The notes below the pieces were generated by a model. The model ran no database searches, had not been told where the DNA came from, and saw only the letters and a list, made by a program, of their open reading frames with translations. A stretch of 64,000 nt of DNA from Clavelina lepadiformis (taxonomy: Eukaryota > Chordata > Ascidiacea > Aplousobranchia > Clavelinidae). This document shows positions 36,620-49,437 of the stretch, in pieces (positions within the stretch are counted from its first letter, which is position 1; each line of letters opens with the position of its first letter). The position numbers and the translations under genes are program-made. The stretch lies in assembly GCF_947623445.1 (NCBI RefSeq), contig NC_135243.1, positions 3,536,501 to 3,600,500 on the forward strand, written 5' to 3'.

Positions 36620-37056
36620 ATAATTCTAGTCCCGTATGTATTGAGACGAAAGAAATGACATCATACTCGCAGCTGCGGCCGAGTGCGCACACACAAGATT
36701 GTGAGACACTACGTCACAAAGGTTAAAGGTTGAAAGGGACCAGTGCAATGGACAAGTATTGATCTCAGCAAACGAGCACATTCCTCAGTTGAGATGAACT
36801 GTTCCAAGCGCACGCAAAAGAGTGGTCAGAGTTATTTGTGTTTGTTTAATGAACCAGATTATGTGGAATAATCAAAGCACATTCAAGCGTTGTTTTTCTC
36901 CCCCAGTAATATTTCTTACATGGAACTGGTTTACTTCTTGCAGCTTGTGGACATTAGAAATTTAGTCGGACATATTTCGTGTAAAAGTATAATACACAAA
37001 ATATATGGCCAACTCATAACGTATTGCCCCGTTCATGGCGGTCTAATCTCATTAGA
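36620..37056 (+). repeat. duplicated block R2, copy b
   Basis: Second copy of the block at 34612-35053, without the hAT-like end. Confidence 0.85.
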
Positions 37057-37421
37057 TAACATTTAGCATCTAATTACGCAACCACCATGTGTATTCTACT
37101 TAATTCAAAATACGCAACAACAAGCGTCGGATGCAACAAGATGACGCTTGCACGTGGTGAACGAAAATAAAAACCAGCAATTATAACCAAAGCCGATAAC
37201 AGCCGACAGGGAAGCTTCGAATTAATTCCAGCGACGATGATAACCTGGCAGCATTCCAGGGCTGCACCTGTGAGTTTTTTACTCAGCGATAAAGCGCTGA
37301 GTTTGGCTTATTACCGCGTCAATCAAGCGGCCAGTGGAGCCAAAGTAGATTAAAAGTCTGTCGTCCGCAATCGCATGAATAATTGCGTCATCATCCATCA
37401 GTTTAATTTTCGTTCTGTCAA

Positions 37422-37500
37422 AACCTGGATTTGAACTAGCCACAAATCAAACGATTAAAATGCGGTTGATTTACAGCCAACTCGAATCCAAGTATGAAGA
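37422..37500 (+). repeat. 80-nt foldback unit, copy 1
   Basis: AACCTGGATTTGAACTAGCC and GCCAACTCGAATCCAAG can pair around a central AAATCAAACGATTAAAATGC. It is the most diverged of four units. Confidence 0.6.
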
Positions 37501-37886
37501 GTATAAAATCTTATTTCAAAACAACATATTTCATTACGAGCATGATAATTAACTACAATGTCAATAGTAGTTAAGCCAGAAGTTATGTTGATCTTAAACG
37601 AATTTAGCTGTAAATCAGCAACCTCAGTCGTTGTGAATTCTAGAACAAAACAAAAGGTTTTTTATATTTGAACAATTACAAATAAAACCAAAATTAATTT
37701 GCTTAATTTCCAGTACTCGGATATTACGTCACAATTTTATTAAGGTGATGTACTGCTGCAATTTACAAGTTATTAAAAATCAGACTCTAGTATGCGCATA
37801 ACAATTCCTACATCAGCAGCGAACATTAAGAAATTTTTACGTCCTAGATCAGCACCGCTTCAACCTCAATACACAAACACTTAACT

Positions 37887-38364
37887 CAGGGGTGTCAAAC
37901 TCAATCGCACCAGGGGCCAAAAATCAAAACTTAAAAACGCCGCTTGCCTGAAGGATAAAACTTTATTGAACGTTTCGTGACACGAGTACATGAACTGGAA
38001 CAGGCAGCGAAACAACACCAAATTTTTCATGTTTTTGAAGATTTTTGACGGGGTTATTTTTGATTATTCTTGTCTTACATCATTATGTTTCATTCATCTC
38101 CTTGCAAAAGCATTAAAGAATTAACAAACAATAAAGAAAAAAGCAGCCCATATTACAAGGGTAAGAATAAATCGATTTATTCTATCGTATGATACGGCAA
38201 CTGCTGTGCTGCTGTATTGTGCGATTTGTTATAATCTTGTTTCTTGCTTGAAAAAAGTAAATTATACTGTACCATGATCTCGCGGGCCGGAAATAGTTCA
38301 ATGTATGAAATAACATTGCGGGCCAAGTTTTATTGTAAAGCGGGCCGGGAGTTTGACACGTATG
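37887..38364 (+). mobile_element. non-autonomous hAT element, copy C
   Basis: It starts CAGGGGTGTCAAACTCAATC and ends GGGAGTTTGACACGTATG. The flanks are ACTTAACT and ACTTACTT, an imperfect 8-bp duplication. Both ends match the longer copy at 43181-44066. There is no transposase frame. Confidence 0.75.
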
Positions 38365-38537
38365 ACTTACTTAACTGGTCCCGGAAAAAGGTTCATCAAT
38401 CGGCGGATTTCAGGCGACACGCACCCCGCCAAGTGCCTTAAAGCGTCGGCCATAAGGATTTCATTTTGCAAACAAAATTTAGATTTAGCGTTGGTATTTA
38501 TGATAGTCTTTGATCATCTAATTGTCGCTTCGTCAAA

Positions 38538-38617
38538 AACCTGGATTTGAGTTGGCAGAAAATCAAACGACTAAAACGCGGTTGAACCACAGCCAACTCA
38601 AACCCAGGTATGAAGAG
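38538..38617 (+). repeat. 80-nt foldback unit, copy 2
   Basis: CCTGGATTTGAGTTGGC pairs with GCCAACTCAAACCCAGG (16 of 17 positions). It is followed by TATGAAGAGTT, as in the other copies. Confidence 0.75.
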
Positions 38618-39333
38618 TTAAAGATTGAAAAATTTTTAAGAAATAAAAATATTTTTAAACCGAAAACTTTCGCGTAAACCGTAAAGTTACTTCTCAATTG
38701 CAACAGTGGTTGGGACATTTTGAAACAAATCCAAGTGTTAAGTCACAAATGGCAGCCAACCGACAAATAACAACACTGTCAATTTTACGACAAAACACAA
38801 TGCTTATTCCACAAAATTGCTTTCAACTGAGCAATTTTTTGTTGCAGCAAAATCGAAATTAACTTCACACCGTCGATATCACTGACCTTGACTACAATAA
38901 TCCAAAAAGTTGAGTATTGTGGCGAAATATTTCATAACATTGAACCTGTCTTGTATGTTAATTACGCTCTGTTTGAAAAACAAAACTAAAACATGATTCA
39001 TCAATTCAGAAGGTGTATGACGCATCATTGAGTTGGTGCAATTACATCTTAATAAGGGTCAGGTGTACATATGCAGTTATGCAAGCCCTTAACTTGACCG
39101 AGTGGTTGGATTATTATGTCATAGTGTCTTGTCGTTTAGGCCTTGACATGTATACGAGACACAGACCCCGACACAAAATTTCTCAGATGGCCGTGTTCGG
39201 GTCATACGCAGTCGGCCGAAATCTCTGGCGTGGCCGCCAAAATGATTTTAATTCGTAACAAAAGTCTGACCAAGCGTTAAAATGGCGATGGTTCGTGAAC
39301 TTGTCTGGTTTTTCTTATCGCTGTTTTATCAAA

Positions 39334-39413
39334 AACCTGGATATGAGTTGGCCGCAAATAAAACGACTAAAACGCGGTTGAAATGCAACCAACTCAAACC
39401 CAGGTATGAAGAG
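39334..39413 (+). repeat. 80-nt foldback unit, copy 3
   Basis: CCTGGATATGAGTTGGC and ACCAACTCAAACCCAGG flank AAAACGACTAAAACGCGGTT. A GCGTTAAAATGGCG motif lies about 60 bp upstream, as in copy 4. Confidence 0.75.
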
Positions 39414-39934
39414 TTGAGCATTGCCCTAATTATAACTCATTCTCAACACGAGACGCATTCGCGCAGACCGCACAGTTGCATCTCATAGCAGCAAGACAGA
39501 ACAGTTTTGGTCGCTCTTAAAAAGTCAACGAATATAATCGACGAACAAATTTCTTGCAGCCCATGTCGTGGGCGGAGACGAGCTTTCGAAAGAAGCAACT
39601 CTCGTCATCAGTCACTAACCAAAGCTACGGGAAGATAAAATGGTTCAGAATACACAAAATTGATCAACACTTTTCGAAGTTGTTAATATTTCAGATCAAA
39701 AATTTAATAGCTAATATGGAGGATATGAGATTCTGCTTTACTCGGCGCGAAATAACACACCTTTGAAATCTCTGATGGTCATCGCCGACCACATCGTATA
39801 ATGCCGGAAGTGACCGACCATGATTTTCAAGTGGTCAGCGAAACGATACAATTTGTAACGAAATTTATATCAAGCGTTAAAATGGCGTTGAAACGAAAGA
39901 TAGTCTTTGACCTGCAAATTGTCGCTTTGTCAAT

Positions 39935-40014
39935 AACCTGGATGCGAGTTGGCCGCAAATCAAACGACTAAAACGCGGTTGAAACACGACCAACTCAAAC
40001 CCAGGTATGAAGAG
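39935..40014 (+). repeat. 80-nt foldback unit, copy 4
   Basis: CCTGGATGCGAGTTGGC and CCAACTCAAACCCAGG flank the conserved CAAACGACTAAAACGCGGTT centre. ATTGTCGCTTTGTCAA precedes it, as before copy 2. Confidence 0.75.
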
Positions 40015-40597
40015 CTGAGAATTGCAAATTATTTCCAAAAAGAACACAGGCTATTTTCTAAATGCTGCATATTTACGAAAGTAGCAAAGTTACATCATAT
40101 GAGCCAGTAGCCACAGTTTTAGGACGCTGTTGAAGAACTTTTAACTTAAAATCAACAATGACAGTCAACCGATTTACCGGATCGTTGTTGTAATTTCGGG
40201 TCATAAAAAACAATTAGCGTGAAATAACTGTCATTTTTCAAAGGCACTTTATCAGCTCAAACATCGAAATTAACTTAATGACGTAGAATTCACCAACCTT
40301 GATTTCATTGGTCACAAAGTTGCAAGTGCATGACGTGACAGATGAACTTCTGAACAACCAATCATTCGTCGATGAACGATGAGCGCCAACACCCGACGAC
40401 AATGATTATGACGTATTTTGGTCACGTATTTCGAGATTGACAGCCTGCCATCCATGTTGGGTCCGTTTTGCTATAATAATTCTAAAACAAAAAACATGGC
40501 TCATATTAAAAATTGTATGTGACTTAACTGACTATGGTAACTTGCAGATTAATTGAAACGGTGTAGAATACTGGTCGACCCGCCAATTTAACCCAGG

Positions 40598-40985
40598 TCG
40601 ACCCAATCACCATCTGGGGGTTGGATAGTCCTTGCGTTGTATTGACCGACCACCGTACACATAGATACGCGCATACTAGAATCGACATTCAATGATCATA
40701 TTCAGGTCGTCCTGCTAATACAGTGGAACTGGAAGTAAAATCCGGGACAGGACTACCAAATCGGCGGTCATCGCTTCACACAAGGCCGGCCGAGCTCTTT
40801 AACGTGGCCGCTACAACGTTTCTAGCTTAACACGAAATTCAGAATAAGTGTACGACAAAAATGTTGCTGCATTACTAAACACTATTTCGCTCACCAAACA
40901 GGTGTCAGCAATATCGTTTAAAACAGTTTTAGTGGCATAGCGGGGAATGTAACAGCGGCCGTAAGCAATGGCTTTTACATCGGTT
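40598..40985 (+). repeat. duplicated block R3, copy b
   Basis: Second copy of the block at 36102-36497, lacking a short GGTGGCC segment present in copy a. Confidence 0.8.
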
Positions 40986-43180
40986 TGACAAAAATTAATT
41001 TACGGCTCAGCTGTGATAATCAGCAATCTACGGCGACCCACAGTTTACACAAGGTAGGCGGCATGAGAAGGAATACAGAAGCCATATCAAAATTTAAAAG
41101 AACTGAATCGGTGTAATAAGGTGCCAAGAAATATTCTGCTTGTAGATACTGTAACTTATCAGTTAGTTCCTAATCCCAGATTGTGCTTGAAACACCAGGT
41201 GGAAATCAACTAAATCTTACTGGAATGGCTATAGATATAGAATGGAGGAAGATAACCAAGCGGCTAATCTGTTATTTCGAAATCAAGAGGAGTCACCAGG
41301 CACGTTTCCTGAAACTCTACTCCTCAAAATGTTTGATAAAATTGACGTAGCGATAAGAGAGAGAGATACTTCTTACCACCGGCTTAACCACGCTTTACAT
41401 TATTATGTCACAATAACAGCAAGTCAAAACAAAATAAACTCCTAAGGTCTCTCTCTAATGAACATAAACGGCTAATTTATCTTGCTGTGATATTCGGTAG
41501 ATCATGGACTTCTAATGCCATTAAGTGCGCAATACGTCACCATAATTACGAACCGTAGCCAGCACATTTTCTGGGAAAATTAACTTGCGTTAAAAACGAA
41601 ATCGCCTCAAATAACATGACGCATGTGTGATAGTTCGCATCAAGACGAGTGAGGATAACGAACCAATGTTTTAGAGTCGATCTTCCTCAGCGGGCTGCAT
41701 TTCCACACGCTGACAAGTGCCAACTCAGAAACAAAAATTCTTCAAAAGGCAAGCCCGTTAACTGCTTGCTGCATTAGCGTGCGCACATTGAAATCAATCA
41801 CACGATCGACATTGCAATGTAGTTGAAAATAGTAAGCAATTACGTCAATTGAACTGACCCTGTTCGTAGTTAGTTGCTGCGCTGTTGGTCTTACGCCAAT
41901 ATTTATGAAGTTGTCCCCGTAGTGACCTTATTCATGTTATGGGGTTTTTATTAATATAAGACATCTTATACATCCGCGACATTCATCGTCCGCATAAAAA
42001 TTGTATGCAAGGGAAATTGTTACAGGAAATATCGCCAGGTCGAAAGAAGTTTATTTTATAGAAGTCAAGATAAAGCTAATAATGCCTTAACAATTTCTTG
42101 CTAAATTTGGGTAATTATTATCGTTTTAAGAATTCTTAACGAAAAAAGCGAAAATTAAATGAGCCCAAACAAGCAAGAAAACTCAACAACTCCCTTAACT
42201 GCAATCATTGCACCCAAACGAAGAAAACCTAGCGCTGCTAAACAGGTGCAACTTTCACAATAAGCTTCAAATTTCAACGTGAATTAAAAGTGAGACATCA
42301 TAACCATCAACGTTTTAAAAGCAGATGATTATCAAATTATGAAGCACATATCTTACCTGCAATACAGGCTCCGAAGGTCAGTTGCAATTGTGCCGTCACA
42401 TAAGGCATTGTCACGAATCACGATGCCAATTTTTGTGAATTTTATGCATCGGTAATGAAACACAGTTAGCAGAAAAAGATTGCCGCTATGCCTGCACACG
42501 ATACATTCGCAACCTGATTAAAGGTGAACACATTGCAGCAAGCCGTACGTTCTCAGCAACTAAAGGTATGATATGATAATATGATAAGTCAAGCCCTGTA
42601 ATTTAAACAAAACCAACTAGCATAGCAAAACCACTAAGCAAGTGTGTTGTTAAATTAACAAAAAACCCACCTCTCAAGCACAAAGCAATCATCCGTATTT
42701 CTTCTTCATCTGAGCGATATTTCTTCGTTTCAACTCCAGGTTCCAATTCTATATAAACTGAGAAACGAACCAGGGAGTTAGACCAATTTTAACTGACTAA
42801 TGGCTCAGCTAAACTTTTTAGAAACAGCGGAGTGAACGCAGAGCTTATTATAGTCGTCTCATGGTTCTCTTTTTTCTTTGCACTCTCCAAAATGGCCGAC
42901 GCTTCAATTTTACGTGTCGTCTTCGCCTCGCTTTATCGTGAGCTTTATCAGAGGCGTTGCTACTAGCAACTACTGTACCTACTACCTACATTATTACGAT
43001 GCTGTCAATTAACCTCAGGATCACGTCAATTAACCTTTTCCATAGCGTAAGTCTTTTTACTTAATGACGAAAGTTTTCAACGACAGCGCTTGGAATGTTG
43101 ACGGATATCGATAACATGGACATATTTCATACCGCACGCTGATCTTAAAGTTATTCCATCTTTCATCAGAGCTCCTAAGC
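40986..43180. other. intergenic, no gene seen
   Basis: AT-rich sequence with no recognisable family exon, transposase or RNA gene on either strand. Confidence 0.4.
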
Positions 43181-44066
43181 CAGGGGTGTCAAACTCAATC
43201 GCACCAGGGGCCAAATCTCAAAACTTATTTAACGCCGCGGGCCGTAAGGATGATAAATGACTGAACGTACATAAATTGGAACAGGCAATGAAACAAGACC
43301 AAGTGTTTGATGTTTAAAGATCGGTTTATTATTACCTTACCTTAGCCTACCTACCACGAAGTAGGCTTATTATTGAAAACAAGGCTTTGGGAAAACCAGT
43401 GTATTTCACAGAAATTGGGCCGCGCAATCAGTTGGAACAATATGAATTGAAAAATATTTTATTAATTCTGTGCTGCATTATTCGATGTTTAAAGAAGCCG
43501 CTCTCAAATATGAGCACAAAGTAGACCAATACAATCAATACGTAAAAATTGAATGTACGCAGCTTACGGTATGGCACGCTATATAACTATAAGCTCATAC
43601 GCAGAAATGCAGTAATAAGATTCTGTCAAACACGAGCGTAGCCTCCTACAGGTAGCCTGCATCAAAAAATGTAAATGAAACCATGCATTTGAAAGTTAAA
43701 ATTAGAAATTGCATTAAAAAGTTTGGCCATATTGAAAGGTGCCGTACTATTAGACTTGCCAAAATTAAACTGAGGCTGCTGAATAAGAGCAGTTTTAGCT
43801 GGGCTATTTTTAATAATTCTTCTGTTGCAGCCCAGGTTACAAGCGATAGAATAAATCTATTTATTCTATCGTATGGTGGGGCAACTACTGTGCTACTGTA
43901 TTGTGCGATTTGTTTGTATTGTATTGTGCGATATAATCTTGTTTTTTGCTTGAAAAAAGTAAGTTATACTGTACAATGATCTCGCGGGCCGGAAATAGTT
44001 CAATGTATGAAATAACATTGCGGGCCAAGTTTTATTGTAAAGCGGGCTGGGAGTTCGACACGTATG
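43181..44066 (+). mobile_element. non-autonomous hAT element, copy D
   Basis: CAGGGGTGTCAAACTCAATC start, GACACGTATG end, flanked by TCCTAAGC (43173-43180) and TCTTAAGC (44067-44074), an 8-bp duplication with one mismatch. It has the same family ends as 37887-38364, including GCGGGCCG and CGATCTCGCGGGCCGG-like GC-rich patches, with a longer middle. No transposase is visible. Confidence 0.82.
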
Positions 44067-44433
44067 TCTTAAGCGAAAATAATACCTGTTCGATGCTTTC
44101 AATTTTTTAATTTTGTGCATTTGTAAGTTAGGCTTGTGGTGTATGGCAGTATCCTGTCTCTGTGGCTTGTATTGTAAACTTGCGACCAAAAGTCACTGAT
44201 TTTGGTATTGACGAAGCTGGCCTAAGACACAGCATAAGAATGTGATCATGACGTGACCGTGCGTGTCTGTTCGACAATCAATTTCACTTTCTCTTGTTGT
44301 GTAGTCAAAATGTAATAAAGTGCATTTAAAGGGCTGCGGCCAGTTGAAAATTCCAGTTTTACTTGTAAACTAAACCAAGACCAAGCAATGCAAACCATAG
44401 AATCGGCGTAAGCAAAACATTGTTCAACAACAC

Positions 44434-45341
44434 GGGAGCACGACATATGGCCGCGGGAAAGTGGCCGCGAACAAACTCACCGGGGTCAACTGAACGTGAC
44501 GTAAATTGACCGCAGACAAACTGACTGTGACATAAACTGGCCGGCGATCAAATTAACCGTCGATAAATTGGCCGGCGATCAAATTAACCGGCGACAAATT
44601 GGCCGTCAAAAGGTCAAAATTTTAAACTCGGTAGTATATGATATGTAAAGTAAATATTTGTTTGTAACTATTTCCTTTGTTTTTAACAAAATTGTTTTTT
44701 ATTTCAATACACATTGAAACGTTTATTGAAATAAACAGAAATATTTCCGGAAATACGAGAAATACGAGTAACAACATTAAAAGACGTTCACTGCAAAACA
44801 CATATGACACTACATAATATGGGCACTAAAATTTACACAAGCTGTTATTTGACAAACAAGGAAGTTTATTGCGCAAATTGTAGGTTGTGGGCGATGCCTC
44901 TGAGAAAATCTAATATGTCACGGTTTGCAAAATCTTCAACGATGGTTATTGCAATAAGTCCATTGTTACAACATGAGATAGGCTACAACGCATTGTTTCA
45001 TAATCTCATCAAACAACTCGTCTAGACTGGGAAAATGTATGTAACAATAAGAAATCTATGAATATGGGTCACCGTACAAGGGGCCAAAAAACTCTACGAG
45101 TGGCAACCTTGACTGCAATACACATACTGGATAGTGACTAGATAGTGAATTAGAATTTTGACCTTTTGACGGCCAATTTGTCGTCGGTTAATTTGATCGC
45201 CGGCCAATTTATCGACGGTTAATTTGATCGCCGGCCAGTTTATGTCACAGTCAGTTTGTCTGCGGTCAATTTACGTCACGTTCAGTTGACCCCGGTGAGT
45301 TTGTTCGCGGCCACTTTCCCGCGGCCATATGTCGTGGAACC
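44434..45341. mobile_element. Mutator-like foldback element with long compound inverted repeats
   Basis: A perfect 9-bp direct repeat CAACAACAC lies at 44425-44433 and 45342-45350. Just inside are inverted repeats of about 190 bp, running from CACGACATATGGCCGCGGG inward to GGCCGTCAAAAGGTCAAAATT. Each repeat contains several tandem GGCCG(G/T)CGATCAAATTAACCG-like modules. The middle (about 44630-45150) has no recognisable gene. Nine-base duplications and long, internally repetitive ends are the signature of non-autonomous Mutator-like elements. Confidence 0.78.
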
Positions 45342-45417
45342 CAACAACACAATATACTTTACAAACTGCCTGGTTGGCAAAACGCAAGTTACACACAAAA
45401 GTTTTTACAGCCTAAAT

Positions 45418-45505
45418 TTAATCAACGTGCAACGCGTCTGGTTGCCTGCAGTTGTAATCGCTATATTGCCTTACTTCTGTCATGCGCAGTGCGCTTTGTT
45501 TCCAG
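45418..45505 (+). promoter_or_regulatory. shared array upstream block, member 7 copy
   Basis: TTAATCAACGTGCAACGCG, GGTTGCCTGCAGTTG, TAATCGCTATATTGCC and CATGCGCAGTGCGCTTTG follow in the same order as in the minus-strand copies. Here they are on the plus strand, 330 bp before a plus-strand gene. The block therefore follows gene orientation. Confidence 0.7.
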
Positions 45506-45835
45506 TTGTTAGTTGACATTTTCTGATGAAGGTAGAACCCCAACGATTAAATCCTTTCTGCTTTGTGATAATATTCTTACACTTGTTCAATTCATCTTGA
45601 TCATTCAGTTAAATTAAGTTCAGGGGAAGCCACTCAGTCGTTAGAGTACAATACAATGTGTGACAGTTACAGAGATGTTTGAGTGAGTGATAGAGTTGTC
45701 ATTTTTTTCTAAAGATTGGTTATTTTATGCATAAAACTATCACGTTTCTTAATCCTAAAGATCACTACTAAAAAGTTCTAAAAGATTAGTTTGGGTGTAC
45801 AATAGATAAATTGGTTCACGTTTGGTTGGTTTAAA

Positions 45836-47246
45836 ATGAATTGGTACCACTTTTGCAATGACGTTTCAAAACACGCCGGTCCTTTTATTGAATATGTCTA
45901 TCTGGGCTCAGAAAGAAACTTTTGGGGTGAAAAAGACAAATACAAGAATTTCCGAAGATTTACAGTATGTACAAACGTCTATGTAATATAGATTTTTATC
46001 TAATGTTTCGGTTTAAGTTCGATGGCAACGAGTCATTGTTAAGTTAGTCTTGCAAACGTTTTTATTTTAACTCAATTAATTTAGATGAATGCTTAGACAT
46101 GACATAAATTATATAATCTTATTCAAACGTAATATCCCTCTTACTATCGCCTTTTTTAGTTCTACTCACGATATTTCAAGCCAAATTCGGAAGTTTGGTG
46201 TTGACTGACTTAAACTCAAAGCTGATCAAACTTAATCTTTTAGTTTATTTATTTGTTTTATTTTAATCATAATATTTTTCATCAACATGTAATTTGAAGT
46301 AGAAATAATACAGCCAAGACATTACCGTTAGTCACTCGTGACGTGTTAAAATCGTTTTTTCATCTCTGAACACGTTCCAACGCGTATAACGATTAATGGT
46401 GACGTCACAGTCCTTTTCTTCTTAAGAACAGGACCTTGTACACCGTATTGCGCTATCTGGTCAGCATTGAATATGTTGACAGACACAAACGATACTCAAC
46501 TACGGTTGCATATATTTTTTTGGGATCAGTATCGGAGTGGAAAGTTCCACAATTAGACAACACGTTTCGAAACCCGCTGGAGCTGCAGTTGTACCTACGT
46601 CCTCTTCGTAAACATTTCCACGTTCGGGCATTACGGTAAAAAGAAACAAATAAAAATATCGGTATCTATCGGAACTTGCACAAAGACGAGCTCGGTAATC
46701 GATTCGGATAAGAGTAATGGTAATTGTGTTCGAGCAATGAAGAATCTTCGCCGAGTTGACGTCATGCGAAGGCTTTCGCCACCTGTATTTTGCTGTATTG
46801 TTTCTGTCTGTTAATTTTACTTCGATGTATGTTTTGACCAGAACCATGAAGTGTCGGTCATCGTTAACTCATATGCTTCAAACTTCATACTTCGTGGCGA
46901 AGAATTCGGATTTTTGAAGACCGAGGGCGACATATTCGTTTATGAAAGCTCCACAAGATCGCTTGCTTGTGGGAAATTTAACGGAGGTAAGATGTCTATG
47001 CATGGTAAATCCGCAACTTCCTATACAAGAAATTCAAAATGAAACCATCGCAGCATTTATATAAAGTTTAGACTAAATATTCTCACTATGAGTCATGGCC
47101 GCAACTACAGTATTTTGTATTTTTATTTTTGGGTAGGTTGCTTGATCGTAATCAGTTGCATGTTTTCCGGAAGACCAATGGCAGCGGAGCATTGCAAAAG
47201 ATCGGTAGAATACGGGCTACGATGTCTGAATACAAGCACAAGCTGA
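45836..47246 (+). CDS. profilin-like array member 7 (127 aa)
   Basis: Plus-strand exons 45836-45964, 46842-46986 and 47137-47246 (129, 145 and 110 nt) give 127 residues and TGA. Exon 1 reads MNWYHFCNDVSKHAGPFIEY, then VYLGSERNFWGEKDK. It keeps a Trp where profilins have their second poly-proline-binding Trp (VWAA). Exon 2 carries NHEVSVIVNSYASNFILRGE and RSLACGK. The donor is GTAAGATGTCTATGCATG. Exon 3 has CLIVISCMFSGRP and HCKRSVEYGLRCL. Intron 1 is 877 bp and intron 2 is 150 bp. The gene stands opposite in orientation to the minus-strand genes on either side. Confidence 0.77.
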
Positions 47247-48638
47247 ACTGTGCAACATCGCCATGCCAACATGTTCAAAGATACAAATGTATATTGAATC
47301 GTTGACAATAAAATCAGACATATATTTGTGGTGGAAATAATCATTGCGGTTTAAGCTCCAACCCCACAAAACGTGTCCATGAGTATATAGCGTATGTGTT
47401 GTTGATACTATATTTGAACGTGGATATATGACGTCAGTATCCATTCTTCTGATAATTGGCAAGCTTCCCCGCATCAATCTTACCAGAAGCCGTGTTACGT
47501 GGGTGATAAAATACCCAGATACCCGAAGTTGAACGTTTCCGGCTAATATTCATTTTTGACAGTTTTAGATCAATCGCAATTACGTGATTATAACTAGGTA
47601 AAAAATAACATAATCAACCTTCGAAAATATCTTAAATAATAAAACTTAAAATTAGACAAACTGGTATATCATCTGCTACCTCTTTTGTAGCCAATTGAGA
47701 GAATATTTGATTGTAAGTGGATTTGCGCCCTCAAACGTTACCAGAAATCGTTGGGAAAGCTGTGACACGTAAGGAATAATTGACATATACTGTAGTCGTG
47801 TATTTTAAAGAAAAGCAATTTTTGATTTTGTTTTCATCTGAGCCGTGTGCTGTTACTTTTGCTGTTATTCCAACTAATATTAATTAAAGTATGCAAAGAA
47901 ATTCCAACAAAATTAATAAGCAAGAGAGATATTGAAGACTTGGGTTAAATAAGTTGAGCCAATACGGAATCTGTTTCAGCTCACTGGCCTACACGTAAAT
48001 ATGAACGCAAATAAAGAAATATGAAGAAATATCAAACGTCGATGATTTTGTCAGCAGCAAGACAAACTCCTGTTTCAGAAGTAATTTTGGAAGTTTACCA
48101 TCCAAATGACTTTATTTATGTATAACACTATATTGCACCTGCATGAGTAAATAATCAAACCAATTCCCAATGGACGTTAATGGACCAACTTGTGGTATGT
48201 CGGTGTGAGACACTTTTTGTAATACAATGTTGTTATGTTATGTTAAATTTGTAATGTTTTGTAATGTAATGTAAAAACTTTTGAAATGTGGGTCTGGTGA
48301 AAAATTAGTTGAACTGAAATTGCGGATGTGATTAGCGTATAGAGATTAAACTTTTGCCTAACATTTACGCGAATACGGGTTGAAAAGTATTGCAGAGATG
48401 GAACAGGACGGTGAGTACGCGGACAAATTTGTCTCAGAGCCCGATTGCGGACGAACCAATGCAAGTTACAGTCTCGAGACAGTGTCTTTGTCAATGGCAG
48501 GGAAAAATGTCTACAGTAAGAACGTTTCAACATTCATATTTTATTTTCAAAAAACAAAACACAGAAAAATATTTGCATTCATCCAGTAAAATAACTATTG
48601 GAAGTCTGCAACAAGTTGACCCGGCAAAGTGGCAAACT
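47247..48638. other. intergenic between members 7 and 8
   Basis: The two genes converge tail to tail across this stretch. No exon is recognised. TGTTATGTTATGTTAA-type and TGTAATG-type low-complexity runs lie at about 48230-48270. Confidence 0.4.
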
Positions 48639-49437
48639 TCAGCAATTTTCTATGGCCTTGATATACTCTAATCCGCAAATCACCGATTTCTGGCAAGCAT
48701 TTCTCACCCTACTGACTTGGTAGTAGCAACATGCCGAGACGATGATGACAACTGCACGATAAAACCAACGATCACAGCGTCACAATGGCTTCTATTGCAT
48801 CATTTCAAACCAAAGCAAGCGAAGGCAGAGTTAACAAGGCATAGACATCTTACACTGCGAGTGTTTTCCACAGACGATTGTTCTGGTAATGCTCTCATAT
48901 GTGTGGATGTTATTTTCTCTCTCAACCAGTCTGTAATTTTCACCACGTATTTGGAAGCTTGAACAGTTTGAATTCGCAATAATAAAAGCTTCATATTTCT
49001 GTTGAAAAATATCCAAACAAAGTGAATGAAAACAAACCCAAGTAAAATAAACAAACGCTAACTAACCGGTGATTATTAGACGACTGAGTCGACATTATGA
49101 TGGTTAAAATAACTGATAAGCATGTCATGAAAGGTATGCAATTCCGAATTAAAATTTACATTAAACCGCCTAATGCATACGGTAACTTTATGGTGACCGC
49201 TAGTACAAGACAATCAGTTTTGGGCTAAATAACTGAAAAAGCACGATCTACGGTACGGTCGGTGGACGATGGTCTGAATTCAAGTTCACGTCACATTAAC
49301 CTACTTACTGTAAATGTTTGGAAGCCCCCACGCCTATCATGGTCCGCCATCATCCCCTCGTCAGTGCCGAGGTAGGCGTATTCGGTCAAACAACCACCTT
49401 TCAGTAAAGAGATTCTGCAAATATCGTTCCAATCCAT
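48639..49437 (-). CDS. profilin-like array member 8 (128 aa)
   Basis: Minus-strand exons 49437-49309, 48999-48855 and 48751-48639 (129, 145 and 113 nt) encode 128 residues ending in TGA. Exon 1 reads MDWNDICRISLLKGGCLTEY, then AYLGTDEGMMADHDRR. Exon 2 has KYEAFIIANSNCSSFQIRGE and RTIVCGKHS, with donor GTAAGATGTCTATGCC. Exon 3 has VIIVSACCYYQVS and ACQKSVICGLEYIK, with YG replaced by CG in the C-terminal helix. An upstream block lies at 49759-49829. Confidence 0.75.

Noticed and set aside
41242-41445. 67-residue open frame in the repeat-rich gap
   Set aside because: No family match, no splice signals, and the length is expected by chance.
33994-45341. The repeat-rich gap as an LTR element or other virus-like insertion
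   Set aside because: The repeated blocks are not paired long terminal repeats around coding sequence. No gag-, pol- or env-like frames were seen, and the recognisable elements are DNA-transposon types.
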